From: Streptomyces sp. JHA26
GTDB taxonomy: Bacteria; Actinomycetota; Actinomycetes; Streptomycetales; Streptomycetaceae
Assembly: GCF_002005565.1 (NCBI RefSeq)
Contig: NZ_BDJC01000012.1
Location: 85,722 to 149,721 of the forward strand
Length of the DNA stretch: 64,000 bases
Reading direction: 5' to 3'
Shown: piece after piece, positions 19,450 through 29,076 of the stretch
Layout: the number at the start of each line of letters is the position of its first letter
Numbering within the stretch: position 1 is the first letter of the stretch
Made by a program: the position numbers and the translations under genes
The notes under the pieces: model-generated
The model's input: the letters and a program-made list of their open reading frames with translations, nothing else
What the model was told of the DNA's origin: nothing
The model's database searches: none

Positions 19450-20658
19450 GTGTCAGGCCTTCGTGCCCGGCGTCTGGCCGCTCGCAGGTCCGAGCGCAGG
19501 CGCGCCGCCCGGCGCAGTGCGATGGTCGCGGCGGCGTCCGTCGTCGTCGCGGTCGGCACCGCGACCGGCATGCTGACCGCGTTCGGTGACGACGGCGGCG
19601 CGGACGAGGCGGGTCCGCGGGTGACGCGGTCGCCGCGGACGGACTCCCCGCCCGCCACGCCGACCCCGTCCGCCTCCACGACACCCCCGGCCTCCGCCTC
19701 GCCCTCGCCCTCCCCCTCGCCTTCGAAGGAGGCGAGCCCCAGCCCCTCGCCGGGGATGACCGGACGGAAGAAGCCCCGGACCACCACCGCGGCCTCCACC
19801 CGGCTCTACCGGCACCCCGACTCCCAGGTCCTCGAGTGGGTCCAAGCTCATCCCGACGATCCGCGCCGGGACGTCATCGCCTCCCGCATAGCCGACCACC
19901 CGGCCGCCGTGTGGTTCGCCGACTTCACGCCGGAGAACATCACCTCCCGGGTCCGTGCGGTCACCTCGGACGCGGCCGCCCAGGGCCGGGTGCCGGTGAT
20001 CGTGCCGTACGTGATCCCCGGCCGCGACTGCGGCGGGTACTCGGAGGGCGGGGCGCCGGACCTCGACGCCTACGACGACTGGATCGACCGCTTCGCCGCG
20101 GGGCTGGGCTCCGGCGAGGTCATCGTCGTCCTGGAGCCCGACTCGGTGGCCCAGGCCGAGTGCCTGTCCGACGGTGAGCGGGCCGACCGCTTCGCCTCCC
20201 TGGCGCGGGCCGGCCGCGTCATGAAGGAGGCCGACCCGAGGGCGCGCGTCTACTTCGACGCGGGCCACTCCGGCTGGCACGCGCCCGACAGGCAGGCGGA
20301 GTGGCTCAAGCAGGCCGGCGCCGCCTCGGCCGCCTCCTCGGACGGCATCTTCAGCAACGTCTCCAACTTCCACACCACCGCCGACGAGATCACCCACGAC
20401 CGCGCGGTCCTCGACGCCCTCGGCGGTCCGGCGAGCCTGGGCGCCGTCATCGACACCAGCCGCAACGGCAACGGCGCCCCGCCCGACGGCGAGTGGTGCG
20501 ACCCCGACGGCCGCAGGATCGGCCGTGCGCCGACCCTGAGCACCGGCATGGGCCGCATCGACGCCTACCTGTGGGTGAAGCTGCCAGGGGAGTCGGACGG
20601 CTGCAAGGGATCGCCGGGCACGTTCACCCCGTCGTACGCCTACGACCTGGTGCGCTGA
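19450..20658 (+). CDS. Secreted or membrane-anchored glycoside hydrolase family 6
   Basis: A 402-residue beta-1,4-glucanase or cellobiohydrolase. It begins with an Arg-rich tail, a hydrophobic segment (SAMVAAASVVVAVGTATGML, about residues 24-43), then a Ser/Pro/Thr linker to about residue 115, so it is exported and may stay membrane-anchored. The GH6 domain shows VPVIVPYVIPGRDCGGYSEG, the catalytic-region VLEPDSVAQ (Asp231), and YLWVKLPGESDG near the end. The GTG at 19450 has a GGGGGAGGGGG tract about 8 nt upstream. It likely acts on cellulose or cello-oligosaccharides. It overlaps the convergent permease by 19 nt. Confidence 0.9.
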   Translation: MSGLRARRLAARRSERRRAARRSAMVAAASVVVAVGTATGMLTAFGDDGGADEAGPRVTRSPRTDSPPATPTPSASTTPPASASPSPSPSPSKEASPSPSPGMTGRKKPRTTTAASTRLYRHPDSQVLEWVQAHPDDPRRDVIASRIADHPAAVWFADFTPENITSRVRAVTSDAAAQGRVPVIVPYVIPGRDCGGYSEGGAPDLDAYDDWIDRFAAGLGSGEVIVVLEPDSVAQAECLSDGERADRFASLARAGRVMKEADPRARVYFDAGHSGWHAPDRQAEWLKQAGAASAASSDGIFSNVSNFHTTADEITHDRAVLDALGGPASLGAVIDTSRNGNGAPPDGEWCDPDGRRIGRAPTLSTGMGRIDAYLWVKLPGESDGCKGSPGTFTPSYAYDLVR

Positions 20659-22046
20659 GAACCGTCGTCCCCCGTCTTCTCGTCGTACGACGACGTCCCC
20701 TCGTCCAGCAGCGGCCGCTGCGTCTTGAGGTGGGCCGGGGCGAAGGCGCGCAGCGCGTGGTAGCCGGTGATGACGACCAGGGTGCCCAGTGCGATGCCGC
20801 TCAGGGAGAAGGTGTCGGTGAACTCCATGCTGACGTTGCCGACGCCGATGATGATGCCCGCCGCGGCCGGCACCAGGTTCAGCGGGTTGCGCAGGTCCAC
20901 CTTGGCGTTGATCCAGATCTGCGCGCCGAGCAGGCCGATCATGCCGTACAGGATGACCGTGATGCCGCCGAGGACGCCCCCGGGGATCGCGGCGACGACC
21001 GCGCCGAACTTCGGGCAGAGGCCGAACAGGAGCGCGAAGCCCGCGGCGGCCCAGTAGGCGGCCGTCGAGTAGACCCGGGTCGCGGCCATCACGCCGATGT
21101 TCTCGGAGTAGGTGGTGTTGGGCGGCCCGCCGAGCGCGGTGGACAGCATCGAGCCGACGCCGTCCGCGGAGATCGCCGTGCCCAGCTTGTCGTCGAGGTC
21201 GTCGCCGGTCATCTCGCCGACCGCCTTGACGTGCCCGGCGTTCTCCGCGATCAGCGCGATGACGACGGGGAGGGCGACCAGGATCGCCGACCACTCGAAG
21301 CTCGGCCCGTGGAAGGACGGCAGCCCGATCCAGTCGGCCTGTCCGACGGCGGAGAAGTCCAGTCGCCAGTGGTCGGTGAGCTTGCCGCTGCCGTCCACCG
21401 AGTGGATCTTCCCGAAGATCCGGTCCAGGGCCCAGGACAGGGCGTAGCCGAAGACCAGCCCCAGGAAGATCGCGATCCGGGACCAGAAGCCGCGCAGGCA
21501 GACCACGGCCAGACCGGTGAACAGCATCACCAGCAGCGCCGTCCACTGGTCCTGCGGCCAGTAGGTGGAGGCGGTGACCGGGGCCAGGTTGAAGCCGATC
21601 AGCATGACCACGGCGCCGGTGACGATCGGCGGCATCGCGGCGTGGATGATCCGCGCCCCGAACCGCTGCACCGCGAGACCCACCAGGAACAGCGCGGCGC
21701 CGACGACGAACACCGCGCCGGTCACCGTGGCGCTGGTGCCGCCCTGCGCCCGGATCACGGCGGCGACGCCGACGAAGGAGAGCGAGCAGCCGAGGTAGCT
21801 GGGCACGCGGCCGCGGGTGGCGAGGAGGAAGATGACGGTCGCCACGCCCGACATCATGATCGCGAGGTTGGGGTCCAGGCCCATCAGGACCGGAGCCACG
21901 AAGGACGCCCCGAACATGGCCACCACGTGCTGGGCGCCGAGCCCGGCCGTGCGGGGCCACGAGAGCCGTTCGTCGGGGCGGACCACCGCTCCGGGTGCGG
22001 GCGTGCGCCCGTCACCGTGCAGCTTCCAGCGCACGCCGAGGTCCAT
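20640..22046 (-). CDS. NCS2 uracil/xanthine permease
   Basis: A 468-residue nucleobase:cation symporter with about 13-14 membrane spans. The family pieces are AQHVVAMFGASFVAPVLMG at the first helix, IALIAENAGHVKAVGEMTG (the substrate-site Glu region), and the signature GGPPNTTYSENIGVMAATRV. The latter favours uracil-type transporters of the UraA group. The ATG at 22046 gives the N-terminus MDLGVRWKLHGDG with GGAAGAAAG upstream; an ATG 15 codons earlier lacks a ribosome binding site. It stands alone, so salvage uptake is the likely role. Confidence 0.92.
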   Translation of the reverse strand: MDLGVRWKLHGDGRTPAPGAVVRPDERLSWPRTAGLGAQHVVAMFGASFVAPVLMGLDPNLAIMMSGVATVIFLLATRGRVPSYLGCSLSFVGVAAVIRAQGGTSATVTGAVFVVGAALFLVGLAVQRFGARIIHAAMPPIVTGAVVMLIGFNLAPVTASTYWPQDQWTALLVMLFTGLAVVCLRGFWSRIAIFLGLVFGYALSWALDRIFGKIHSVDGSGKLTDHWRLDFSAVGQADWIGLPSFHGPSFEWSAILVALPVVIALIAENAGHVKAVGEMTGDDLDDKLGTAISADGVGSMLSTALGGPPNTTYSENIGVMAATRVYSTAAYWAAAGFALLFGLCPKFGAVVAAIPGGVLGGITVILYGMIGLLGAQIWINAKVDLRNPLNLVPAAAGIIIGVGNVSMEFTDTFSLSGIALGTLVVITGYHALRAFAPAHLKTQRPLLDEGTSSYDEKTGDDGSQRTRS

Positions 22047-22233
22047 GGTGAGGTTCTGCTTTCTTCCGTACGTGAGGACTGTCCGCACCATTGTCGGGGG
22101 TAGCGGCGCGTCCCACGTCCCGTGCCCCCGCTGACCAGCGCCTTCCCCACGGCCGATGCCGCTGAGCGTCTGCTTAGGATGGAGGGGACCCGCTGTACGT
22201 GAGCACGATCGAGCAGGACCAGGAGCACCGCCC

Positions 22234-22692
22234 GTGACCGCCGAAGCCCCCGCCGCCCCCGCCCTGTCCCACGGCAGGCTCGTCCCCGTCACCGTCCACT
22301 TCGACGACCTGGACGCCCTCGGCCTGCTGCACAACGCCCGCTACCCCGTGATGGTCGAGAGGGCCTGGGCCGAGCTGTGGACCGAGCACGGCTTCCGCTT
22401 CGAAGGCGACTGGGCGGCGGCCGGCGACGCCTGCAACGCCGTCAAGGAGCTGACGGTCACCTACGAGGCGCCGGTCACCAGGCCGGGCGCGTACGCCGTC
22501 CACCTCTGGCTGGAGCGGCTCGGCAGGACCGGGCTGACGTACGGCTTCCGGTTCTGCTCCGCGGACGGCGCGACCACGTACGCCCACGGCACCCGGGTGC
22601 TGGTCCGGCTGGACTCCGAGACGCTGCGTCCGGCGCCGTGGAGCGAGGCCTTCAGGGCTGCCGGTCGGGCACTGCTGCGCTCGGCGGACTGA
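22234..22692 (+). CDS. Hotdog-fold acyl-CoA thioesterase
   Basis: A 152-residue 4HBT-type thioesterase. The catalytic region VHFDDLDALGLLHNARYPVM carries the Asp typical of YbgC/FadM-like enzymes, and the long hotdog helix follows (VERAWAELWTEHGF). It should hydrolyse an acyl-CoA, but chain length is not predictable. The GTG at 22234 is preceded by AGGAG with 8 nt spacing; in-frame codons back to 22156 encode unrelated residues. The last 41 nt overlap the convergent MFS gene. Confidence 0.9.
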   Translation: MTAEAPAAPALSHGRLVPVTVHFDDLDALGLLHNARYPVMVERAWAELWTEHGFRFEGDWAAAGDACNAVKELTVTYEAPVTRPGAYAVHLWLERLGRTGLTYGFRFCSADGATTYAHGTRVLVRLDSETLRPAPWSEAFRAAGRALLRSAD

Positions 22693-23863
22693 TCTTCGGC
22701 CGGTCGCGGTCGCCGGCGCGCAGCACCTTCGCGAACACCACCAGGCAGCAGGCCAGCACGGTCACCAGGCCGAACGACACCACCAGGCTGGTCGCCTGCG
22801 CCAGGCCGCCGATCGCGCTCGGCGCCACCAGCCCGGACGTGTACGTGATGGTCGCGACGCCCGCGATGGCCAGGCTCGGGTTGGAGCCGGCCCGGCCCGC
22901 CGCCGCGAAGCACAGCGGGACGACGACCGCGATGCCGAGGCCCGTCAGCGCGAAGCCGGTCATCGCCACCGCCGGATGCCCGCCGACGACCACGAGCAGG
23001 CCGCCGAACGTGGCCAGCACGCCGCCCACCCGGACCGTGCGCACCGCGCCGAAGCGGTCCACCACCTTGTCCCCGACCAGGCGGGCCACGGCCATGGTGA
23101 GCGTGAAGCCCGTCGTGCAGGCCGCCGCGAGACCGGCCGAGGTCTCCAGCTGGTCCCGCAGGTAGACCGCCGACCAGTCCAGGCTCGCGCCCTCCGCGAA
23201 CACCGCGCAGAACCCGACCGCGCCGATCAGCAGCGCCGACCGGGGCGGCAGCGCGAACCGCGGCGGCGGGTCCTCGTCCTCGGCGGGCTGGAGGTCCAGT
23301 ACCCAGGTGCAGGCCACCAGGCCCAGCACGGTCAGCACCGCCGCGGCGAGGACGTGGTGCAGCCGCGCGTCCGCGCCCAGGTGGGCGGCGAGGGTGCCGG
23401 CCGCCGAACCGGTCAGGGCCCCCGCGCTCCACATGCCGTGCAGCCCGGACATGATCGACTTGTCGAGCCGGTTCTCCACCTCGACGCCGAGCGCGTTCAT
23501 CGCCACGTCCGACATGCCCGCCGAGGCGCCGTAGACGAACAGGGCCAGGCACAGGGTGAGCAGGTTCGGGGCGAGGGAGGGCAGGACCAGCGCCAGCGTC
23601 CACAGGGCCAGCAGACCGCGCAGGGCGGTGCGGGCGCCGAAGCGGTGGCTGACGCGGCCGGCCAGCGGCATGGCGACGGAGGCGCCGAGCGCGGGGAACG
23701 CCAGCGCCAGCCCGAGCTGGCCCGCGCTCACTCCGGCGTGGTCCTGGATCCACGGCACCCGGGTCGCGAACGAGCCGGTGACGGCGCCGTGCACGGCGAA
23801 CACGGCCGCCACGGCGTACCGGGCGCGCCTTACCTGACCGTGCGCGTAGACCACTGCGCTCAT
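22652..23863 (-). CDS. MFS transporter paired with the ROK regulator
   Basis: A 403-residue major facilitator protein, about 12 spans, of the sugar-transporter-like YbjJ type. The loop 2-3 signature is MPLAGRVSHRFGARTALRG, and a second copy-like motif is RLVGDKVVDRFGAVRTVR. The ATG at 23863 has AAGGAG 7 nt upstream. The gene is divergent from a ROK repressor with an inverted repeat between them, so it is probably repressed by that protein and induced by its own substrate, likely a sugar or sugar derivative. The substrate is not determined. Confidence 0.9.
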   Translation of the reverse strand: MSAVVYAHGQVRRARYAVAAVFAVHGAVTGSFATRVPWIQDHAGVSAGQLGLALAFPALGASVAMPLAGRVSHRFGARTALRGLLALWTLALVLPSLAPNLLTLCLALFVYGASAGMSDVAMNALGVEVENRLDKSIMSGLHGMWSAGALTGSAAGTLAAHLGADARLHHVLAAAVLTVLGLVACTWVLDLQPAEDEDPPPRFALPPRSALLIGAVGFCAVFAEGASLDWSAVYLRDQLETSAGLAAACTTGFTLTMAVARLVGDKVVDRFGAVRTVRVGGVLATFGGLLVVVGGHPAVAMTGFALTGLGIAVVVPLCFAAAGRAGSNPSLAIAGVATITYTSGLVAPSAIGGLAQATSLVVSFGLVTVLACCLVVFAKVLRAGDRDRPKISPPSAAVPDRQP

Positions 23864-23913
23864 TCTCGGCTCCTTCGTCGGGTCCGCTCCACTGCTGCGT
23901 CGCGCGGCGTAAA

Positions 23914-23936
23914 CTATCAGGAACCCTGCCTGATAG
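23914..23936. promoter_or_regulatory. Inverted-repeat operator, MFS/ROK intergenic
   Basis: CTATCAGG (23914-23921) and CCTGATAG (23929-23936) form a perfect 8-bp inverted repeat with a 7-nt spacer. It lies midway between the divergent starts at 23863 and 23989 and overlaps a -10-like TAAACT (23910-23915). It is the obvious binding site for the ROK regulator. Confidence 0.7.
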
Positions 23937-23988
23937 ATAGTGGGTCTCGGACGCGACCCCACGCCCGTCGATCTGGAAGGATCCCGGC

Positions 23989-25182
23989 ATGCCCGCATCC
24001 CCGAGCACCGCCCGGGCCATCAACGACCGGTCCGCCCTGCGTCTGCTCCAGCAGGAAGGCCCGTTGACGGCCACGCAGTTGAAGCAGCTGACCGGCCTCT
24101 CCCGCCCCACCGTGGCCGACCTCGTCGAACGCCTCACCGCCTCCGGTCTGATCGAGGTGACCGGGGAGTCGGGAGAACAGCGCCGCGGACCGAACGCCAA
24201 GCTGTACGGGATCGTCGCCGACCGGGCCCACCTGGCCGCCCTCGACGTACGCACCGAGAGCGTCTCCGTCCTCGTGTCGGACCTGCTCGGCCGGGTGCTC
24301 GCCGAGGAGTCCGCACCGATCGGCGCCGGCACCGGGACGGGCCCCGCGGTGGAACAGGCGGTCACCCTGGTCGAGCGCACGGCGAAGGAGGCGGGGGCCG
24401 ACCGGCTGCACACCGTCTGCGTCGGCGCCCCCGGCCTGATCGATCCGGCCAGCGGTGAACTCCACGACTCGACCGGTCTGCCCGAGTGGCACCGCCGTCT
24501 GGTGGCCGCGCTGCGGGAGCGGCTGCCCGGGGCACGGGTCGGCGTCGAGAACGAGACCAACCTCGCCGCGCTGGCCGAGCAGCGCGACGGGGCGGCCCGC
24601 GACCGGGACACGTTCGTCCTGCTCTGGCTCGGCCTGGGCGTCGGCGGCGCGGTCGTCCTCGACGGCGTCCTGCGGCGCGGCGTCTCCGGCGGCGCGGGCG
24701 AGCTCGGCTTCCTGCCGGTGCCGGGCACGTCGGGCGTGCCGTCGGCCACCGACTGCGACGGCGGCTTCCACTCCGTGACCGGGGCCGCCGCGGTGGCCGC
24801 CCTCGCGGCCCGGCACGGCGTGACGGCGGACCGCGTCACGGAGGAGCCGCACGCGGCCACGCTGGTGCGGGCGGCGGTACGCGCGGCCGGCGCCGACCCG
24901 TCGGCCGGGCGGTTCCTCGACGCCCTCGCCGACCGGATCGCGCTCGGGGCCGCCGCCGTCGTCTCCGTCCTGGACCCCGGCTGCGTCGTGCTGGCCGGTG
25001 AGACCGGCCGGGCCGGCGGCGGCACACTCGCCGCCCGCGTGCACGACCGCCTCGCCCGGATGTCACCGCTCGCCACCGAGGTGCGCGCCGGCGTCCTGGG
25101 CGGCGGCGCCGTCCTGCGCGGGGCCCTGCTGACCGCCCAGGACCGCGCCCAGGACGACCTGTTCGGACCGCCGGAGCGCTGA
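23989..25182 (+). CDS. ROK-family transcriptional repressor
   Basis: A 397-residue ROK protein with an N-terminal winged helix (TATQLKQLTGLSRPTVADLV, residues about 27-46) and a C-terminal sugar-kinase-like domain (about residues 80-395). The domain keeps GLGVGGAVVLDG and GGAGELGFLPV. The cysteine-rich zinc motif usual after GELG (CxCGxxGCxE) is absent; the stretch reads TSGVPSATDCDGGFH instead. Such loss is unusual and may change ligand handling. GGAAGGA precedes the ATG. It is divergent from an MFS gene, with a palindromic operator between. Confidence 0.9.
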   Translation: MPASPSTARAINDRSALRLLQQEGPLTATQLKQLTGLSRPTVADLVERLTASGLIEVTGESGEQRRGPNAKLYGIVADRAHLAALDVRTESVSVLVSDLLGRVLAEESAPIGAGTGTGPAVEQAVTLVERTAKEAGADRLHTVCVGAPGLIDPASGELHDSTGLPEWHRRLVAALRERLPGARVGVENETNLAALAEQRDGAARDRDTFVLLWLGLGVGGAVVLDGVLRRGVSGGAGELGFLPVPGTSGVPSATDCDGGFHSVTGAAAVAALAARHGVTADRVTEEPHAATLVRAAVRAAGADPSAGRFLDALADRIALGAAAVVSVLDPGCVVLAGETGRAGGGTLAARVHDRLARMSPLATEVRAGVLGGGAVLRGALLTAQDRAQDDLFGPPER

Positions 25183-25253
25183 CCGGCGGCGCACCGGCCC
25201 GCTCGGCGTGCCCGCTTCTGCCGGACCCGCACGCGCGCGGCGGCCGGCTCGGG

Positions 25254-26021
25254 TCAGTCGCGCCGTCCGTCCCCGGCACCGTGCCCGAACCGTGCCGTCA
25301 GGTACTCCTCGAAGGTGCCCTTGCCCAGCGCCCTGTCCGGTGCCAGGTGGCCGCCCGAGCGGAACGCGCGGTAGGTCCTCCCGGCGAGCGGCAGGTTCAC
25401 CACGGCCCGCCGGCGTCCCGTGGCGGCCAGGTAGGCGCGGGCGAGCGACTCGAAGCTCCGCACCTCGGGACCGCCCAGGTCCGGGACCCGCCCGGCGGGC
25501 TCGCCGGCCGCCAGCTCGGCGAGCCGGTCCGCGACCTCCCGCACCTCGACCGGCTGGTCGGCGACCTGCGCCGGCACCAGCACGACCGGCGGTTTGGCCA
25601 GGCCCTGGAGCAGCCGCACCACCAGGTCGTGGAACTGCGTCGTCCGCAGCACCGTCCAGCCGATCCCGGATTCCTCGACGAGCCGCTCGACGGCCAGCTT
25701 GGTGCGGTAGTAGCCGAACGGCACCCGGTCGACGCCGACGATCGAGATGTACACCAGGTGCCGCACCCCGGCCCGCCGGGCCGCCGCCAGCAGGTTCGTG
25801 GCCGCCCGCTCGTCCCCGCCGGTCTGCGTGGTCGCACAGTGCACGACCGTGTCGACGCCGTCGAGCGCCGCGTCCAGGCCGCCGCCGCCCTTGCGCAGGT
25901 CGACGGCGTACGGCCGGGCGTGCCGGCTGAGCACCCGCACCTCGTGCCCGTCCGCGCGCAGCCGCTCGGTGACGAACCGGCCGAGCGTGCCGGTGCCGCC
26001 GGTCACCAGGATCGTGGTCAT
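25254..26021 (-). CDS. NmrA/SDR-like NAD(P)-binding protein
   Basis: A 255-residue atypical short-chain dehydrogenase. The N-terminal dinucleotide-binding motif TILVTGGTGTLGRFV (residues 3-17) is intact, and LVYISIVGVDRVPFGYYRTK contains a YxxxK-like pair. A C-terminal substrate domain is implied by LRTTQFHDLV. Relatives include NmrA-type redox sensors and uncharacterised reductases. The ATG at 26021 has GAAGGGA about 10 nt upstream. It is divergent from the riboflavin operon. The substrate is unknown. Confidence 0.85.
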   Translation of the reverse strand: MTTILVTGGTGTLGRFVTERLRADGHEVRVLSRHARPYAVDLRKGGGGLDAALDGVDTVVHCATTQTGGDERAATNLLAAARRAGVRHLVYISIVGVDRVPFGYYRTKLAVERLVEESGIGWTVLRTTQFHDLVVRLLQGLAKPPVVLVPAQVADQPVEVREVADRLAELAAGEPAGRVPDLGGPEVRSFESLARAYLAATGRRRAVVNLPLAGRTYRAFRSGGHLAPDRALGKGTFEEYLTARFGHGAGDGRRD

Positions 26022-26228
26022 GCTGTTCAGTCCCTTCGGGCGGGGGGCGCTCCCGAGCGGAACACCCTGTCGTCGGCTCGGACGGATCGGCACACCGAAA
26101 ACGTGACACCGGACCGGTGCCGCGCCGACCGGCCCGACGGCCCGTCGAAGCGCTCTGTGAGCCACCCCACACCCTCCGTCGGCATGAGCGCGCGCCGGCC
26201 GTGGCACACTGGCCCTGTACCAGAAGCA

Positions 26229-26355
26229 GCGCACTCCGGGGTCGGTGAAAGTCCGAACCGGCGGTTACAGTCCGCGACCCGGTCGCCTCCAGCGACCGGT
26301 TGACCAGGTGAAATTCCTGGACCGACGGTTAAAGTCCGGATGGGAGGCAGTGCGC
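26229..26355 (+). promoter_or_regulatory. FMN riboswitch (RFN element)
   Basis: The closing stem pairs GCGCACT (26229-26235) with AGTGCGC (26349-26355). Inside are the RFN hallmark blocks GGTGAAAGTCCGAACCGGC, GGTTACAGTCCGCGACC, CAGGTGAAATTCCTGGACC and GACGGTTAAAGTCCGGATG. Binding of FMN is expected to lower expression of the downstream ribE-ribM-ribBA-ribH operon. Confidence 0.97.
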
Positions 26356-26508
26356 GGCGGGCGAGCACACGTGCGCGCCGCCGACCTCTGGGCTCGTCCG
26401 TCGCGGGCGGGTCCCGTCCGGCGTCGCCCCCGGATCCCTCGCTCGTCCTTTCTGTCGTTCGTCGACAGCCCCGGAGTCCGTGCCCGAAGAGGCAGGAGGA
26501 CCCGGGAA

Positions 26509-27120
26509 GTGTTCACCGGAATCGTCGAAGAGCTGGGCGAGATCACCGCCGTCGAGACCCTCGACGACGCCTGTCGCTTCCGTCTGCGCGGCCCCGTGGT
26601 CACCCAGGGCGCGCGGCACGGCGACTCCATCGCCGTCAACGGCGTCTGCCTCACCGTCGTCGACCACGACGGCGACGAGTTCACCGCCGACGTGATGGCC
26701 GAGACCCTGAACCGCTCCAGCCTCGGCGCCCTCGCCGTCGGCTCCCGCGTCAACCTCGAGCGCCCCACCGCCGTGGGCGCCCGGCTCGGCGGCCACATCG
26801 TGCAGGGCCACGTCGACGGCACCGGCGAGATCCTGGAGCGCAAGCCCTCCGAGCACTGGGAGATCGTGAAGATCTCCCTGCCCGCCGACCTGGCGCGCTA
26901 CGTCGTCGAGAAGGGCTCCGTCACCGTCGACGGCATCAGCCTCACCGTCGTCGACGCCGGCCCCGACTTCTTCACCGTCAGCCTCATCCCCACCACCCTC
27001 GCCCTGACCACGCTCGGCATCAAGCAGCCCGGCGACCCGGTCAACCTCGAGGTGGACGTCATCGCCAAGTACGTCGAGCGGCTGCTCGGCGGCCACGTCG
27101 GACAGGGAGCCGCCAAGTGA
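26509..27120 (+). CDS. ribE: Riboflavin synthase alpha chain
   Basis: Dismutates two 6,7-dimethyl-8-ribityllumazine molecules to riboflavin. The 203-residue protein shows the internal duplication of the family. The first half begins [15 protein letters not shown] and contains [12 protein letters not shown]; the second contains [10 protein letters not shown] and [15 protein letters not shown]. The GTG at 26509 has GCAGGAGGA about 8 nt upstream. It lies 150 nt behind the FMN riboswitch, and its TGA overlaps the GTG of ribM, so translation is coupled. Confidence 0.97.
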   Translation: MFTGIVEELGEITAVETLDDACRFRLRGPVVTQGARHGDSIAVNGVCLTVVDHDGDEFTADVMAETLNRSSLGALAVGSRVNLERPTAVGARLGGHIVQGHVDGTGEILERKPSEHWEIVKISLPADLARYVVEKGSVTVDGISLTVVDAGPDFFTVSLIPTTLALTTLGIKQPGDPVNLEVDVIAKYVERLLGGHVGQGAAK

Positions 27121-27761
27121 ACTGGCTCAACTCCGAGGCCTTCACGCTCTTCGACCAGCACATCAAGTGGTCGGACATGATCGGCAACGTGATCGGTCTG
27201 CTCGGCCTCGCCCTCGGCTGGCGGCGCTCGATCTGGACCTGGCCCGTGCAGTTCGTCTCCGGACTGATCCTCTTCGCGGCCTTCGCCACCGCCCACCTCT
27301 CCGGCAGCGCCGGCAAGCAGATCGTCGTCATGGTCGTCGCCGCCTGGGGCTTCTGGCAGTGGAACCGCGGCCGGCAGCAGTCCCAGGACGGCTCCGTCGC
27401 CGTGCGGTTCGCCACCTGGCGCGAGCGCGGCGCGCTGGTCGCCGCGGCCGCCGTCGGCACCCTGGCGGTGGGCGCCCTGTTCACCGCCTACCCCACCCTG
27501 TCCTGGGACCCCTGGCCGGACGCGTACATCTTCGTCGGCACCGTCGTCGCCATGTACGCCCAGGCCCGCGGCATGGTCGAGTTCTGGTTCGCCTGGCTGC
27601 TCGTCGACCTGGTCGGCGTCCCGCTGAACTTCGCCAACGGCTTCGCCTTCTCCGGCTTCGTCTACGTCCTCTACGGCGCGCTCGTCCTGTGGGGCCTGCG
27701 CGACTGGTGGCTGCGCTCGCGCAACGCGGCCCGCCCCCTCCCGGAAGGAGCGCCCGCATGA
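27117..27761 (+). CDS. ribM: RibM/PnuC-family riboflavin transporter
   Basis: A 214-residue membrane protein with about seven spans, of the PnuC family. Visible pieces are [33 protein letters not shown] and [17 protein letters not shown]. In Streptomyces and Corynebacterium the PnuC-like gene inside the rib operon encodes RibM, which takes up riboflavin and the antivitamin roseoflavin by facilitated transport, and position strongly supports that name. The GTG start overlaps the ribE stop (GTGA) and the stop overlaps the ribBA start (ATGA). Control is by the upstream FMN riboswitch. Confidence 0.92.
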   Translation: MNWLNSEAFTLFDQHIKWSDMIGNVIGLLGLALGWRRSIWTWPVQFVSGLILFAAFATAHLSGSAGKQIVVMVVAAWGFWQWNRGRQQSQDGSVAVRFATWRERGALVAAAAVGTLAVGALFTAYPTLSWDPWPDAYIFVGTVVAMYAQARGMVEFWFAWLLVDLVGVPLNFANGFAFSGFVYVLYGALVLWGLRDWWLRSRNAARPLPEGAPA

Positions 27762-29047
27762 GCACGGCTCCCGTCCTCTACAGCACCGACGGCATCGACG
27801 ACCTCTCGCTCGACCCCGTCGAGCAGGCCGTCGCCGACATCGCGGCCGGCCGCCCGGTCGTCGTCGTCGACGACGAGGACCGCGAGAACGAGGGCGACCT
27901 CGTCATCGCCGCCGAGAAGGCCACCGAGGAGATCGTCGCCTTCATGATGACCGAGTGCCGCGGCCTGATCTGCGCCCCCATGGAGGGCGACGAACTGGAC
28001 CGGCTCCGGCTCCCGCAGATGGTCGACGACAACACCGAGTCGATGAAGACCGCGTTCACGGTCTCGGTCGACGCCACCGCCGCCCACGGCGTGAGCACCG
28101 GCATCTCGGCCTCCGACCGCGCCACCACCCTCCAGCTCCTGGCGAGCGGCACCGCCGGGCCGGACGACCTGGTCCGCCCCGGCCACGTCTTCCCGCTGCG
28201 CGCCCGCCCCGGCGGCGTCCTGGCCCGCGACGGCCACACCGAGGCCGCCGTCGACCTCGCCCGCCTCGCGGGCCTGCGCCCGGCCGGCGCGATCGTGGAG
28301 ATCGCCGGCGAGGACGGGCGCATGCTGCGGCTGCCCGAGCTGATCCCGTTCGCCCGCAAGCACGGCCTGACGATCATCTCCATCGAGGACCTGATCGCCT
28401 ACCGCCGCAGCGCCGAGCCCACCGTCCGCCGCGAGGCCGAGGTCCACCTGCCCACCCGGCACGGCGAGTTCACGGCGTACGGCTACCGCTCCACCGTCGA
28501 CGGCGTCGAGCACGTCGCCCTCGTCCACGGCGAGATCGGCGACGGCGAGGACGTCCTGGTCCGCATCCACTCCGAATGCCTCACCGGCGACGTCTTCGGC
28601 TCCCAGCGCTGCGACTGCGGCCCCCAGCTCGACGCCTCCCTGGACCGCATCCAGGCCGAGGGCAGGGGAGTGGTGGTCTACCTCCGCGGCCACGAGGGGC
28701 GCGGCATCGGCCTGATGTCCAAGCTGCGCGCCTACGAACTCCAGGAACGCGGCCGGGACACCCTCGACGCCAACCTGGAGCTCGGCCTGCCCGCCGACGC
28801 CCGCGACTACGGCGCCGGCGCCCAGATCCTCGCCGACCTCGGCGTGCGCGCCGTACGGCTGATGACCAACAACCCCGACAAGTCCGATGCCCTCGAACGG
28901 CACGGCATCCACGTCACCGGCCGCGAGCCGATGCCCGTCCAGGCCGGTGAGCACAACCTCCGCTACCTGCGCACCAAGCGGGACCGGATGGGACACGACC
29001 TGCCCTGGCTGGACACGACGCCCGTGTCCACCTGCGGCAACCAGTAA
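27758..29047 (+). CDS. ribBA: Bifunctional DHBP synthase / GTP cyclohydrolase II
   Basis: Carries out two entry steps of riboflavin synthesis. The N-terminal domain (about residues 20-225) makes 3,4-dihydroxy-2-butanone 4-phosphate and shows [10 protein letters not shown] (38-47). The C-terminal domain (about 230-425) opens GTP and shows the zinc cysteines Cys274, Cys285 and Cys287 in [17 protein letters not shown], plus [11 protein letters not shown]. Length is 429 residues. GGAAGGAG precedes the ATG, which overlaps the ribM stop. Confidence 0.97.
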   Translation: MSTAPVLYSTDGIDDLSLDPVEQAVADIAAGRPVVVVDDEDRENEGDLVIAAEKATEEIVAFMMTECRGLICAPMEGDELDRLRLPQMVDDNTESMKTAFTVSVDATAAHGVSTGISASDRATTLQLLASGTAGPDDLVRPGHVFPLRARPGGVLARDGHTEAAVDLARLAGLRPAGAIVEIAGEDGRMLRLPELIPFARKHGLTIISIEDLIAYRRSAEPTVRREAEVHLPTRHGEFTAYGYRSTVDGVEHVALVHGEIGDGEDVLVRIHSECLTGDVFGSQRCDCGPQLDASLDRIQAEGRGVVVYLRGHEGRGIGLMSKLRAYELQERGRDTLDANLELGLPADARDYGAGAQILADLGVRAVRLMTNNPDKSDALERHGIHVTGREPMPVQAGEHNLRYLRTKRDRMGHDLPWLDTTPVSTCGNQ

Positions 29048-29076
29048 GCGCAGCGAGCAAGGATTCGAGGAGACAC

